This document shows, piece by piece, positions 1 through 12,433 of a stretch of 64,000 nucleotides of DNA (its first letter is position 1; every line of letters starts with the position of its first letter). Where the stretch lies: the NCBI GenBank assembly GCA_026873275.1, contig JANTUC010000012.1:1074001-1138000 (forward strand), written 5' to 3'. Under the pieces are notes generated by a model, which was given only the letters and a program-made list of their open reading frames with translations, was not told the DNA's origin and searched no databases. Position numbers and translations under genes: made by a program. Source of the DNA: Pseudopithomyces maydicus. Its lineage: Eukaryota; Ascomycota; Dothideomycetes; Pleosporales; Didymosphaeriaceae.

Positions 1-3000
1 TAGAGGAAGTAAAGTAGACAGGTGCGTCGAGAGGGCTTGGCCGCTGAGGAGCGTGGGGTTAGGCGACGAAGTCAGCGCGACCACGCACGCTGCTAGTGTT
101 TTCTCTTTTCTAAGATCGACATTAGCAATCATCCATACAAGATTACGAGAGAGGGTGGGTGCAACATACAGTTGTGCGTCTTTCATCGGTTCTCCTCCAT
201 CCACGTCCATTTTCTCGCCATCTTCCTCTCCGCCTAGTACCTCGTCCAACACGCTCTCTACGATGTCTACTACCGTACCCGAGAGCTCAAGATCTTTCCG
301 CGCGCGGCATATTTTGCCTAATGCTTCAAGTGCATGTGGTCGATATGTCTTATTTTGCCTCTTTGCTTCACGGATCGCGACCTTCTCAATTTGCTTCGCA
401 ACTTTCTTGTCGTCTTTCCAGAGAGAATCATCGCGCTCGACAAAACGCACAAAGGCTTCAAGCACGATTTCCTTGCCATCCCATGTTTTTCCACCAATAG
501 CCTTGTCAAGGGAAGGCCAAATCGTCTCGGCATTGGCCTTAGATATGGTCTCGCTGCCGGTGGTGATGGATACCACAGCGTCGGCAATTGACTTTGCAGC
601 TGCGTGTTTCAGAGCCCATTTCTGAGATTCAAGGAATTTGTCTGACAGGGTGACGATTTCTTTGAGGTAGAGCAGAACAGCGCGGGACCCAGCAACATTG
701 TCGGACCATGTAGTTTCGAAAAGTTGTTTAACCTGGCCATTGGTGTCATGTTTGGCAAGGAAGATGAACGGTAAGAGCTCCGAAGACAGCGATGTGAAGC
801 GGTCCGCAGCATTCTTGGAGATGGAGAGAATAATGTCACCAGCAGTCAATCTGCTCTTGTCTTCTTCCGACTCAAAATACAGCTTGTGGCAAAAGGAAAT
901 AGTGGCAAGGAGCTGCTTGTCTGAAGCCAAGCGAGCTACATAGCCTGCTGCCGCAGCGTATGACGAAGACACGGTGTCATTGCGGTCGTGAACATATTTC
1001 TGCACTGTCTTCATGAACCCGTCTGCGTACGGCTTAAAGAGGAAATTATGGCGCGTGCTGAGCGTGACCAGAATTCTGGAACATCCGACTTTCGATGGCA
1101 GACCAACCGCGTTTTTCATGGCTACTTCAATGCGCGGGACGAGAGTTTTCATTGTGTCTGCATCAGCAAGGTCAAGACACCGCTCTATCGACTCTGTGAG
1201 TGGCGAGGACCGTACACTTTGCAACCGCATGTCGTCGATCTTTTGCTCCGTAAGGTTGTACTTGGAAGCATTAAGATGGATGTAGTTCACTGCTTCAGGC
1301 TCCAACGAGCTCAGTAGACCCAGTAGTCTCTCGACCAACTCTGGGACATGGGGATTCAGTGTCTTGGCGTTGCTCTTCTTGACGATCTGGAGAAGAGTGT
1401 GTACTGCAAACAAGCGCACCTCCTCAGCACTTGATTCAAGACCTGAACCTGAGAACAGAAATGGAAGAACTCGCGAGAGCATTGCATCAGCAGTCTTGAT
1501 AGAAGAATCACCGGCTTCCAAAGACCGCGTGAGAATACCAGTAAGCACTCGGGCAAGTGAGGCTGCTGCGGCACGGACAGATTCTTTGATATCGTCTAGG
1601 ACTTTGAAACATTTGTCCCATATGTCGCCTAGATATTTCTCGTACTAGCAACGTTAGCTGGGTACCCACTTGCAAAAGTTGAAGACTGACTTTGTCGATG
1701 TTTCGACCCTGTACCAAGTCTGAGATGGCAGCACATGATGCCTGACGGACGCGCCACTCTTTTGTCAAAATACTTGTGAGCAAATCATCCATTATAGCGT
1801 CAAAATTTTTGTCAATGGTGCTAGATGAGTCCTTGACCAATGCATTCCATATATCATTCATTGATCGCTGAACATTGGGATTTGGATCGAACCTATGGTT
1901 TGTCAGTCGTGTTGGGATATTGTGTAGGATGAATTACCTGTAGCGATATAACTTGGGATAGAGCTTTGGGTTTTCCGCCAGATATCCATCTACGCTAGAA
2001 TCAGAGAAGATGTTGCTCAAGCCGAAGCGACCAAAGGCTGCACGACTGGACCAAATCGAGTTGTTAGATGCAAGTGACATGAACCGATAGACAAGACTAG
2101 AATCTCCAACCTCCGAAGCTAGATTGAGAATATCCTTGTATGTGGTTATGGAACCATCGCCGGTCGGTAAAGCACCAGGTTCGAAAAGTTGCGTGTCATC
2201 GGAGACAGTTCCAGACATTTTGGATTTGTTGTCAGAAAATGAGCCAACAAGATCCCGCACCAAGTCATCCTTGAGCTGCCGATCACCTTTCTCATAGACT
2301 AATCCGAGACCCCTAGATGCTGCTTCCTGTACTACCTCGTCTCGGTCAGAAAGACAGTATTTGAAAGCCAGTTGGCATTGCGGGAGGTATTGTTGTATTT
2401 CGGGCTTGTGCCCGCAGTATTGGAGCAGACATAATAGCCATATAACGGAAGCTTTCTTGAGGGACGGTTTCGTTTGTTTGCATCCCTTCAACGTCTTTTC
2501 TAATACAGTTGTTAATGTCTTCACACGCTTGGATCCCATAGGAGTGATCGGTGGGGCATCCCAAGGATCGTGGGATTGACTCCGATGCTCAATGTCAAGT
2601 TCAGCCGTCAGTGCTTTCGATTCCCATCCACTGGCAAAACAGCTGAGTGCCTCGCCAACGGAGAACTGGACTTCAGGTTGCCGTACTTCGTGTAGCTCAT
2701 ACAGCTTATCCGCTACGAAACTGTAATCGCTGGTCACATCACTCCCATCTGTTTCGTCTGCCTCTTCTGTTATCATAGAGAGATGACCTAAAGCCAAAAT
2801 CGCACCTATCGTGCCCTTCTTTGCGGAATCATATATTTGCTGGACGACATCTTGGAACTTTGTGTGGCGGACGATAGCCGAGGGCTGGAGAACGTGGAAA
2901 AGGCTCAGCTGATCGATGCATGAGAATACGGAAGATTGCAAAGTAGCATCCTTACTATCCTGCAAAATCGCAAATGTGGTTTTCAAAAAGTTCTCGAAAG

Positions 3001-5765
3001 ACTTCTCATCTAGGATCTCAGGCTCTTTACTCGTATCTGAAGTGTCGTCAAGGCTCCTCCAATGCAATCGACTGTAATAGTAGCCTAGAGCCGTCGTAGC
3101 ACCACTGATCTGGTTTATTTCGGCACCAACTGCGTCTTTCCATTTCTCGAGTTTGGGAAAAATAGAATTGAAGAAAGTTTCAACAGACGCCGGATTGGCA
3201 TCTTTGTGTGAAGCCAGCAACCCATAAGCATGGGCAGCTGGTAACCTGCGGTTCGCATTGTTAGATAAGATCGAGGGTTCCAAGGCACGGATGTCGCGAA
3301 ACAGAAAAGCCTTTTTCCATATCGTTTCTGGACACAAAGACAATAAACGAACGAAGCTACTACCGATATCGCCAACGTCGCTCAGCTCGTCATATGTGAG
3401 CCGGTCAAAACTCGCCCGAAGAAGGATAGCAAGGGATGTTGTGTGCGCATCAGTGGCAGCGAAGGAACGAAATGCTTGACGTGCACGGAGATCAGTAGAC
3501 ATCAAAGTCTCTAATTTGCGACCCCAGTCCTCGGATAGTGTCTCGTGTATATCTTTGTCTGTGAGTGCAGTGTGCATAGCGATTTGCGAACAAAAAGCTA
3601 TGACAGAGGGGAGAGTATTCGAGAATCGTCGTTGGAAAAGTCGAGCTTGGGACACTGCATCTTCGTTGTGGTCTATATCCATATCGTCATTATCTTCACT
3701 CTGCCGTGCGAAGATGAACTGGACAAGCTCATCAAAATTTGGAAAGGGTAGGCTGTTGTCATCAATTTCGATTCCAGGTATTGAATTGGACATGTTAAAC
3801 CAGTAAGGGTCAAGGCCTACAAGCTTGTTAGGAATTGCTGCATTCAAATAGTATCATGAGTAGCTCACCTTTTCGTCCCTCCTCGACTATTTCGTGTCTT
3901 TCGCTGCTCCCTCCGCTTACGGAAAGGATGTCGATCCATCTAGCGAGGACATCGTCGTAAGGTAGACAGCGATTCGCGAATCTTGTAGCCGTATAGCGGG
4001 TGCTTCTCATAATTTTACCACTGCTCTCGCCGTCATTGGGGTCCGCGGAGTACCGAAGTAGTATTTGCCTAAATTTTCGTTGTGTTGAATCATTCAAATG
4101 CTTTGAAAAGGCACCAAGTACTGAGGAGAGAGCTTCGTCAATGCTAACAGTCACTTCCTTCCCTGATGCGTCTTCTCTCAAAGAACGGAACAGCCATTCG
4201 AGCAGTTCTAGGTTCGGCTCAAGTAATATACTCTTAGGAGCTGCTTTGGCCAGTAGACCAATCGTCTCGTAACCATATCCGCGAAGCTCCATGTCTTGAT
4301 CTCGATCTGGTACCGGCCAACCTTGGTCCTGCAGGAAACCTCTCAGGTTACCCACCACACCTTCGGCAATAGTGGAGAGGTGCTCCGAAGCACCTCTTCT
4401 AGCAACAAAGTTGACTAGCGCGAAGATGGCTGAACGGAATTTTGACGCCTCTCTACCTGCAGTGGTCTTGTTGGTCGCACTGAGCTCAGGTGAGAGCAAT
4501 CCTTCATCTACGATTCGAGCAATGTCTTTGGGAAACGTCGTGCAAGTCACAGACTTGGACAAGACTCCTAAAATTTTAATGCGAAGAGGAACTCTGACTG
4601 CTAAAGCCCCCTCGGATGAAGGTCTTTCTTTCATTAGCCGTTATGGTCCACCGGGTCATGAGATAGGGCAGACAAGACTCACGAGCCAAAGTAAAGTTCA
4701 AGCAAAACCTTTACGATATTTTTATCTTCTAAATCTTTTGAAAGAATTACACGTTTCAAAACGTCTTCCCCAACCTCTGAGATGCGAGAATTGGTATCTG
4801 CAGAAGCAAATAAAGCAGGAAGAAATTTCTCATCTTCGGTAAACATGCCGCTTGCCAAAAGGCGTGTCACCAGAGCTTTAGCCTCTGTCAGGTTCAGACC
4901 TGCATCTGAACTAGGATCCCAAGCATCAGGTTTGCCTTGGAGAGTGAGAAATTTATAATCTTCGACCGAAAGGCCTGGACAGCGTTGTGAAGCTGACGGT
5001 TCCTTTGTGCGAACGACCGTTAGCAGTATCAACTTTCCGAACCAGTGCGAAAAGAACTTAGTATCCTCCTCTTGGACACCCATGGTAGATCGTAGCTCAT
5101 CATCTTCTTTGCTGCCTCGCAGGGGAAGCTTGAAATGGGTCAGAAGGCGCAGGATCAAGTGGAAAAGCTGAGATGCGTGCTGTGGAGACTTGTCGTAGTC
5201 GCTCGAGATTCCCTGCATCAAAATCGGGAGGAGCTCAAGTCGATCGGAAACGGGAAGGCGCGAGATACCCTGCTGAATGTAGAGGATGTCGAAATGACGG
5301 ATCAAGGCCACATGGCCATTTTCTTTAAACTGCTTAAGCAAGGCGGCTACTGGGAGTTTGATCTCTCTGCAAGATTGTCAGACCGGCAAAGGCAGATTTG
5401 CAACTATTCAAACGTACTGCGGCTTTATACGGGTGTTGATGTGCTGACATATGGAAATGACCTGAGAGAGCCGCAATCAGCGGCGTTCAGGACAGACTTG
5501 AAAGGGGAGATTTGGTGTATCAGAGGCATTCCTCACCTTGTTCCTCACGGCAACGCTTTCGGAGCTAAGCTTCAGGAGTAAAGGCGCCAGATACAGCTTG
5601 AGTAGATCTTCCAGTTTCTTGTCCGAGTCGGCCAGGGCTATTCTGTGAGAGAGGGTATGGATCAGCATGTGTTGTACGTGGCTTCCGCGCTGTCGGTCCT
5701 TACCGCATCTCGACCTTTCCCACCAGGGCCAGCTCCCGCGCCTCTGGCGATTGTGCCGAAGCCAT
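1..5765 (-). CDS. ECM29: Proteasome adaptor and scaffold protein Ecm29 (3' end cut off)
   Basis: Ecm29 is a large HEAT-like repeat protein that binds the 26S proteasome, tethers core to regulatory particle and acts in quality control and localisation. The start codon at 5763-5765 opens MASAQSPEARELALVGKVEM and splices directly into IALADSDKKLE, the family N-terminus. I place introns at 5643-5703, 5462-5536, 5367-5417, 4624-4682, 3817-3868, 1893-1937, 1645-1690 and 110-169. Removing them leaves 5316 nt, exactly 1772 codons, in frame to the left edge. Landmarks are KGLDPYWFNM after the 52-nt intron and YEKYLGDIWDKCFKVLDDI after the 46-nt intron. The family is about 1800-1900 residues, so only a short C-terminus is missing. 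It is divergent from the UBX gene. Family recognition is from memory; splice sites are read directly. Confidence 0.93.
5418..5461 (-). other. ECM29: 44-nt micro-exon of ECM29
   Basis: Between the exon ending RNK (5537) and the exon starting EIKLPVAALLKQ (5366) a 44-nt exon encodes VISICQHINTRIKP plus two bases of a Gln codon. It is flanked by a CTCTCAG acceptor and a GTACGT donor. Its peptide matches the conserved Ecm29 N-terminal region, and the phases join correctly on both sides. A gene predictor can easily skip it because the flanking introns are only 75 and 51 nt. Confidence 0.85.
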
Positions 5766-6611
5766 GATGCGGGCCGGGCCTGGAATTGCTTTGGTTTGGT
5801 TTGGTCTGGTTTGGTCTGGTGGAAGAGTGGGGGTGCTTGTCAATTAATGGATGCAGACGAGACGCAGGCCACTGGCCACAGGCAGCGGCGATGGCGTGGC
5901 GGGTGGCTCCTTGCCTCCGGAGTCTGCTACGGAAGTCACGGGCAGCGACTAGACCCGTGGACTGCTGAGAAATACGTCTCGTCGGCGTCAGACGTCTTCT
6001 GCCTTGGGACTGTTTGCCACGGTCTCGTGCCGACAATCAGATGCCCATTCACTCGCTGCTGGACACGCAGGGGTCCTGCGGCGAGATCGGGCGTCGGGAG
6101 AGCAGAACGCACGGGCCCCAAATGAGTGACGCACAGCTTCATTGCCTGGCGACGAGCAACGCAGCTGCGGTGCACGACGCTCCTGTCGCCTGCCCGACGC
6201 TCTGCTGCCTGCCTCCTTCACTCTGCATCTCATAATAGCTTGACTGCGCGAGGTTCTTTCTTCGTCGTCCGCCCGCCCTCTCACCTTCCACACCCTCGCT
6301 GGGGAGCATAATCCCCGACGCCCGTCGTTTACCACGACCCTGCGCCTTCGCTGTGATCTTCTGCCCTGCCCTCAAATGCCAGCCCGATAGACATCGACGC
6401 CTGACATTCCACTGCCAATCGTCTCGACTGCACGCGCGCGTCTCGGGCGCCCAGCTGGTGTATATTGTTAACGTGTCGACCCAAGTCTGAGCTACCCCGC
6501 CGCCCGCCTTGAGCACCCATCACCGTCCGCCACTTTTTCCAAAACACCACCACCACCGCCACCACCACCCGACCGCCTCTCGCCTCTCGCCTCTCGATAC
6601 CCGCCCTCGCC
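5766..6611. promoter_or_regulatory. Divergent intergenic region between ECM29 and the UBX gene
   Basis: This 846-bp region separates two divergent start codons and must hold both promoters. It contains a pentanucleotide repeat near the ECM29 start and, just before the UBX start, a CCA/CCG-rich leader followed by repeated CGCCTCT. Several open frames cross it on both strands, but they overlap each other and resemble no family I know. I see no convincing gene in it. Confidence 0.6.
5791..5820 (+). repeat. Imperfect (TTGGT)6 pentanucleotide microsatellite
   Basis: Six TTGGT-like units run head to tail, two of them reading CTGGT. The array starts 26 bp upstream of the ECM29 start codon, so it probably lies in that gene's 5' leader, where it reads as an ACCAA repeat. 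Confidence 0.8.
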
Positions 6612-8159
6612 ATGGACGACGAAAACATCTCCAACTTCGTCGCCATCACCTCGTGCGACCCCGCAAAGGCTGCACAGTATCTGAGCTTGACCGAAGGCAA
6701 CTTGGAGCAAGCCATACAACTGTTCTTCGACAGCCCCAACCTCGACTTCGGCAGCCCTCCCCAGCAGCAGCAGCCTCAGTCTAGCAATGCGGGCAATCCG
6801 ATCCACATCGACTCCGACGATGACATGTCCGACTACGACCAACCGTCGCGACCACTTCCGAACACAGAAGACGACGAGGCCATGGCTCGTCGCCTGCAGG
6901 AGGAGATGTACGGTGCTGGCGGCGCTGGCGGCGCTGCCCAAGACGAGGTTCGTGCGCCTATGGAGCGTAGGACCGAGACTCTGGTCGGCCCGGGCGCCAA
7001 TTGGGGTCCTGGGGACGATGAAGACGACATCCAGGCCATGGTCCAGGAACAGCTCGCTCGCCGCCGAAATCCCACGAGCCGTCCTGGAATCTTCAACCAA
7101 CGTAATACACAAACATCAGTTTGGTCCGATACTGGTGACTCTAGCGCTCGACGACGCGAGTTGGCCACAGCTACTGGGGGAGCTTCGGAACAATCTTCAA
7201 AAATGAACATGCTTGCAGAGCTGTTTCGGCCGCCATTCGAGATCATGTTCCAGCAACCCTGGGACAAGGCGCGCGATCTGGGAAAGGAGGAGTTCAAATG
7301 GATCATTGTCAACGTCCAAGATCCTGCCATCTTTGATTGCCAACGCCTGAACCGAGACATCTGGAAGAATGAGGATATCAAAGACACGATTCGAGAGAAT
7401 TTCATCTTCATTCAATACGCCAAGGATGACCCGCGTGGCCAAGAGTACATGAACTACTATTTCCAGAACCGTGAGAGCGCTGACGCATACCCGCACATTG
7501 CCATTGTCGACCCCCGGACGGGCGAACAGGTCAAAGTATGGTCTGGCCCTCCCATCCCCGAGCCAGTCGATTTCCATGCCCAACTTCACGAGTTCCTCGA
7601 CCGTTACAGTCTTAATTTGAATGTGAAAAATCCGGTCGCAACACGCAAGCCCGAAAAGGCGAAGAAGGACGTGGGTCGGATGACTGAGGATGAGATGCTG
7701 CAGATGGCTTTGCAGAACAGCCTGGACAACAACGGTCAGGGTCCAAAGGATGAAGATCCAGATGCCCTTACAAAAGACACCACTGTTGGCAAGGGCAAGG
7801 GAAAAGCAGAGGAGCCAGCAGAGGTAGTAGAAGAGGCGGCGGACAGCAACTCTCCATTTGCCCAGATATCCTCAGACAACCCACACACCGAACCGACATC
7901 GACAGATCCCACCGTCACTACACGTGTTCAGTTCCGCGGCGGCCCAGGGCGACCTATTGTCCGCCGTTTCAATTTGTCAGACCCGGTCCGTCGCATATAT
8001 GAATGGATTAAAGCCGGTCATCCATGGGAAGGTAAGGAGGGCGTGGATTTCGATCTCGCCTTTATGGGTAAGAACCTTATCGAGGTTCTGGACTCCACAA
8101 TCCAGGAAGCTGGCCTGAAGGGTGCGAGTATCATGGTGGAGTTCACCGAGTCGGAATAA
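6612..8159 (+). CDS. UBA-UAS-UBX protein (Ubx5/UBXN7-like Cdc48 adaptor)
   Basis: This single-exon gene encodes 515 residues. Residues 1-45 form a UBA-like domain (NISNFVAITSCDPAKAAQYL followed by a second helix ending in EQAIQLFF). An acidic low-complexity linker follows. Residues about 195-345 form a thioredoxin-like UAS domain (KWIIVNVQDPAIFDCQRLNR, then AYPHIAIVDPRTGEQ). A UIM-like segment lies near 358-375 (TEDEMLQMALQNSL). The C-terminal 80 residues form a UBX domain (RVQFRGGPGRPIVRRFN). This order is that of Ubx5/UBXN7, which bring ubiquitylated substrates to the Cdc48/p97 segregase. The start is the first ATG after a CT-rich leader. The neighbouring ECM29 is also a proteasome-pathway gene, but linkage proves nothing. 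The exact orthologue is an inference. Confidence 0.93.
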   Translation: MDDENISNFVAITSCDPAKAAQYLSLTEGNLEQAIQLFFDSPNLDFGSPPQQQQPQSSNAGNPIHIDSDDDMSDYDQPSRPLPNTEDDEAMARRLQEEMYGAGGAGGAAQDEVRAPMERRTETLVGPGANWGPGDDEDDIQAMVQEQLARRRNPTSRPGIFNQRNTQTSVWSDTGDSSARRRELATATGGASEQSSKMNMLAELFRPPFEIMFQQPWDKARDLGKEEFKWIIVNVQDPAIFDCQRLNRDIWKNEDIKDTIRENFIFIQYAKDDPRGQEYMNYYFQNRESADAYPHIAIVDPRTGEQVKVWSGPPIPEPVDFHAQLHEFLDRYSLNLNVKNPVATRKPEKAKKDVGRMTEDEMLQMALQNSLDNNGQGPKDEDPDALTKDTTVGKGKGKAEEPAEVVEEAADSNSPFAQISSDNPHTEPTSTDPTVTTRVQFRGGPGRPIVRRFNLSDPVRRIYEWIKAGHPWEGKEGVDFDLAFMGKNLIEVLDSTIQEAGLKGASIMVEFTESE

Positions 8160-10093
8160 TGCGGAAGTCATAGCATCTTAGGCGTGCGGCGTTACTTGTG
8201 ACTGCGATACCACGTTGGTATGTCACTGGAGGAAATCTCGCAAGGAGGGCGGCTTGGTCATGTTATTAAGGACAGTACGCACCCTAGGAACAGCAGCTTA
8301 GAGGGCTTAGATCTCATGCCCGCCATCATCTCGACGTGATGGTGAGCAACTTCAACACATACCCCATTGCATTTTCGGTCTTGCAGCCCATTGGCTGCCA
8401 CGACCTTACCCGGCACTCAGTTAATAGATGGCGTAAAATATCTTACGAGTGCTTCATATGATTTTATTTCAACCAATTGTTGCTGTGTGATCAACCCTTT
8501 ACTTGTATCTGTAAATAAACCCATACGTCTACGCCCCTTCGCTTCAACCACTCTTCCACGTGATGTCCCATGTTTCACCACCAACACTAAACTCCATTCA
8601 CTGCGCCGAGCACCGTCCACTCCAACCACCATCTCCCCGTACAACAGAATCCCTTGAAGTATCCTGACTCGTAGAAACCACATTTTCGGTACCTCTCTTT
8701 GTTCTACCGCCCTCGTATTCGCCAGACACGTGGGGGGCAAGGAGACATGTCTTACACAGACCGCCTGCACGCTTGTATTCGTCTATGAAGGGGGAGGGCG
8801 GAAAGGATCGACGGGACGTGGAGGACATATTTGTCTTGTTGGAGACGTAGAGGGTGTTAGCAAATGGAGGGTCGATTCTGTTTCGATTGTATTGGGTGGT
8901 ATGAGTGGAGTCTGAAGTTTTGGTTCAATGGGTGGAAAAAGTGCCTAATTGGTGCTTTTTTTTTAAATTGCCTTTGGTGTTATGAGGGTAGTGTTTGAGG
9001 CATGATGGTGCGATTGAGCTTGGGTTGGTGGGTGGGTAGGAACAATAGTAGTGAGGGCTGGGGACGTGCGTTGACAAAGAGCGTTGGTGAGTGAGTGCAT
9101 CGCCGACTTTATTGTTCGTGTTACACAACAATAATGTATAAAAATGTTATCTACCGGGTGGTAATGATTTTTGTATTGATGAGCAAAGTTCAGATTTCTT
9201 ACCGGGACACGCTTTGGTGTATCGCTGTTGAGCAAATCATCTAATGTGGTGAAATAAGCAAGTCTACATCGCAATGTACCCCGAACATCTCGAAGCATTA
9301 GGAAAGCAACTGCATGGAGACTTTCCCAATAAACATAACGCAGGTGATACGATGAGATATCTGTCAATTGGCGGGAAAGGCTCCTGTGGACCTAGTTTGT
9401 GAAATGTATTTGATGTCTTAGTAAATGTTCAAACAGGTCTACTTCCCACCAAAAAAAAAACATTCACGGAAAGAAGACCCGATGTTTGCTTCAGGAACCA
9501 ATGACGTTCCACTTTGGTACTTTCATCTTAAGGTTTGCTCCCTCCGGTTTTGATACCAGAAGATGTGACCAACCTTGAACAAACTAATACTAACAAACAT
9601 ATAATGTAGAACTATATTCTTTCCTCTTATAATAAGTGCATGGAATGTCGTATAAAGAAGAGATATTGCCTGACCCCCGGTAAATAGTCACTGTGATACT
9701 AGGGCGGATAGAGGTCGTCACTCAGAGCACTTGAATTGCTGGCGTCAGGACTAGCAAGTAATGTGGAGATCGGTGTGACGAAATTTAGCCTCATACCATG
9801 TGGAGTTGATCGTGGCTACCCTGCTCAGTTGCTGCTCAGTTGACCCAGAAACTCGGTCCGAATGCAACGCCAATGCTTCGCCGTTTGCTGGAGAGAGCAG
9901 CCACTAAACACCTTTCCAGGAATTCCAAGGGCATTCTCGATTATCTATTGGCTGTGGCCAAAAAATGATCACCTTGGACCCGATGAAAACCCCGCATCAT
10001 CCGTGTGAAGTTACGACAAGTTGCAAGTAGTCTACCCCATAGTCCATACACTACGCAGCGTGTCAATACATGCCCACGCCGCCGATTCCCCCT

Positions 10094-10117
10094 TGACAAT
10101 GACTCTGACAATGACTC
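10094..10117 (+). repeat. Tandem duplication of a 12-bp unit
   Basis: TGACAATGACTC occurs twice in direct succession without mismatch. It is a small local duplication in non-coding sequence with no visible function. Confidence 0.7.
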
Positions 10118-11822
10118 TGCCTGCGGTCAGCAGCACTCCTATATGTGCCATCTCTGTATCGCCTCGGTCCATTGTTTCCACCACTGCACCATGCCTCTCG
10201 CAGTCACAACCGGGCCTCCTCCTTCAGACCTGCTAAGCGACGTCAAACAAGCGCGCTTCAACGCAGACGAATCACGCTCCCCCTTTGCTACACGGAGCTA
10301 TTGCCAATCGAGCTAGCAAAGCCGTTACGCAATCACGACTCAGGGTCAAGTCGTCTACCTGACAGACGGACGTCCTTCACATCACTCCACGTGCACCAGG
10401 TCAATCAATACCGTCTCTAGCGCCGGAGCGCCTTCCGCTCTTCAGGACTCAAAACGCGTCTCGTCGACACGGCCTGCTGGACATGCGGCCTCGCTATATC
10501 GATTCCGACGTTTCCAATATTTGCGCCTCTGCATACGTGACTCGTGCCAATACACTTCCCTGCCCTCCCCAACTATACTGCCACCTCGCTATAGCTGTAG
10601 AGGTACTAGATACCGCACTGCACGCTAGCGGTATAGACTGCCAGCGTGTACACTGTACCTTGCCCTCCTCGGCCTCCGGGTGCTGGAGCAGGATTGTACC
10701 GCTGTACGTGACAAGCGCCGCCAGAAGGCAGAGCAGCGCTAGGCATGGTGATTGGACAGGAGGTTTTATCGCCGTATGCACGTGATAGCTTTCCGCATGC
10801 ACGTCGTTGGTTCGCGCTACGCCGATTCCAACCTAGCCTGCCTTCGACGCTGGGTGGGCAGGTCGAGCCCCTTCTCACCGCATCGCATCCTCTCGCCAAC
10901 CACCCAGGTAGGAAGGCTCTGTGCGAGGCGCACGGGAGAGACACGTACCGGTACCTTCCTTCCCCGTCCATCTCACCGCACCCCTTTTTCCTTTTCCCCC
11001 CTTCCCACGACACAAGCCTGGCGCCCTTCCGCCGGCGACGAGGGCGCGAAAGATGGTCAGTGAGGATCCCAATACGCAAAGCCCCCACCTCCGCTTCCCG
11101 GGCGCTTAACGAGCCGTACCCATTCGCCTGGGCCCGCCCAGTCCATTCAGCCACAACCCCTGCCCCAGTGCGCTGCTCGCCCCTGATTCGTCGCCCGTCG
11201 GCGGGAAGGTTACGCACTGTTGGAACCCCTCACCGGTGAAGAAAGGTAGGCAGGCGGGAAGTGACGGATGGCTTGGTCCAAAGTCGGGCTCATGGCGCAG
11301 GAAAATGCTGCTTCGGTGCTGTGGTTGGCCGGGCGGGCTGGGAGGCTGTGGGTTGGAGCATCTGGGAGGGAGGGCGTCGCAGGAGGTGATTGGAGAGGGG
11401 GAGAAATGATGGGTGGGATGGAAAGGCGATTTTTCATGTTAGGGTACCGGGAAGATGGTGGTGAGAACGGCTGATCCGCGAACGCGTGGCAGAGCTTTAC
11501 GTACACGTTATCATGATGCTAAGAGCTGGGTATGGGCAGCCTTTGCCTGAGACTCGGTGCCGCCGATTGATCGCATGAAGAACGGGTGAGATCGTCGGGT
11601 CGCCTTATGCATCCATGGTGGCTATACTTCTAGAAAACTTGTCTTAGTTCACGGCGAAACAAACAGCAACAACATGGAAGAGCATATGAGTGCATGTAAG
11701 ATGAGAATATTGATTGTTTATGGTATCGCGCTCAGTCCACCAGTGTGAGGTGGCTGCTTCATTTCGTCGTCTCATCATCTCGACGTAGGCGCCAGGAGCC
11801 TTCCCTGCTCCCCGCTTTCCCT

Positions 11823-12070
11823 CTATACCACCAATATCCGTCGGGTGTAAAGCCACAAGCCCAACACCTGACCTTCACGGCCTTCCCCATCAATGTCTAA
11901 CTCCGGCCAATCAACTTCGCCATGCCGCCAATAACTCCCCGTTAGCGCCGGCGCACCCAGAGAGGTATTCGCATTGAAACAATAATCCCATCCAGAGTCT
12001 TTCAATAAACCAGAATTTTCCGCTCCCAAAGGCACCAAATGATGGTGAAACAACGTGATCTCGTCCCTAA
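11823..12070 (-). CDS. Orphan exon-like ORF of unknown function
   Basis: I do not recognise this. A minus-strand open frame of about 80 codons ends at a stop at 11823. Its composition is unlike random sequence, being rich in W, Y, D and G with few Ser/Arg/Pro, for example DSGWDYCFNANTSLGAPAL and GSYWRHGEVDWPELDIDGEG. Directly upstream a pyrimidine-rich stretch ending TATTTTAG at about 12067 could be a splice acceptor, placing it as a last exon. I found no matching upstream exon: 12228-12410 is open in one frame but looks unrelated. It could be a gene relic, the tail of a fast-evolving gene, or chance. Confidence 0.3.
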
Positions 12071-12433
12071 AATAGGGTTGAACAAAAGAGACTAACGGTC
12101 AGAGTGATGTGAGGTGAGGCGTGGTGATGTGGCGCGACAGCCTACTAGTCGCTCGGTTGGAAAATATGTAAAGCATATTCGGCAAGGAAGTGGGTACGAT
12201 GAAATCGCCCGGGCCCATGGATTACAATCAATTGGGCGGAATGACCAAACGATACCGTCGAGTAGGATTAGGTGTAGTGTACTCGAAGTGCTGAATGTGA
12301 TAGGCGCTCTTCAATAGCGCTAATCGAACTTGAACCAAAAAGATGCGGTTGCTAAGTAGCACAGGAAGACAGAGCGGCGGCTGGGTAACCACCAGGGACA
12401 TGGGGCGCAAGAACTAGCGTCGCATCCCTCTGT

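Larger units (their letters stand above)
8160..12433. other. 4.3 kb convergent interval, mostly without genes
   Basis: The stretch lies between two converging 3' ends. The part up to about 10,000 is AT-richer, with a 10-A run near 9461, and the part around 10,500-11,500 is GC-rich. The longest open frames (minus 10606-11217 and plus 10745-11239) overlap on opposite strands, and their composition looks like read-through of GC-rich DNA. A 12-bp unit is duplicated in tandem at 10094-10117. The only gene-like piece is the orphan exon at 11823-12070, listed separately. A non-coding RNA or a fast-evolving gene cannot be excluded. Confidence 0.5.

Noticed and set aside
53..625. 190-codon plus-strand open frame at the left edge
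   Set aside because: It is the opposite strand of ECM29 exons whose reading frame and splice phases are consistent throughout.
10606..11239. 203- and 164-codon open frames on opposite strands
   Set aside because: They overlap in GC-rich DNA, where stops are rare, and both are Arg/Gly/Pro/Ser-rich without any family likeness.
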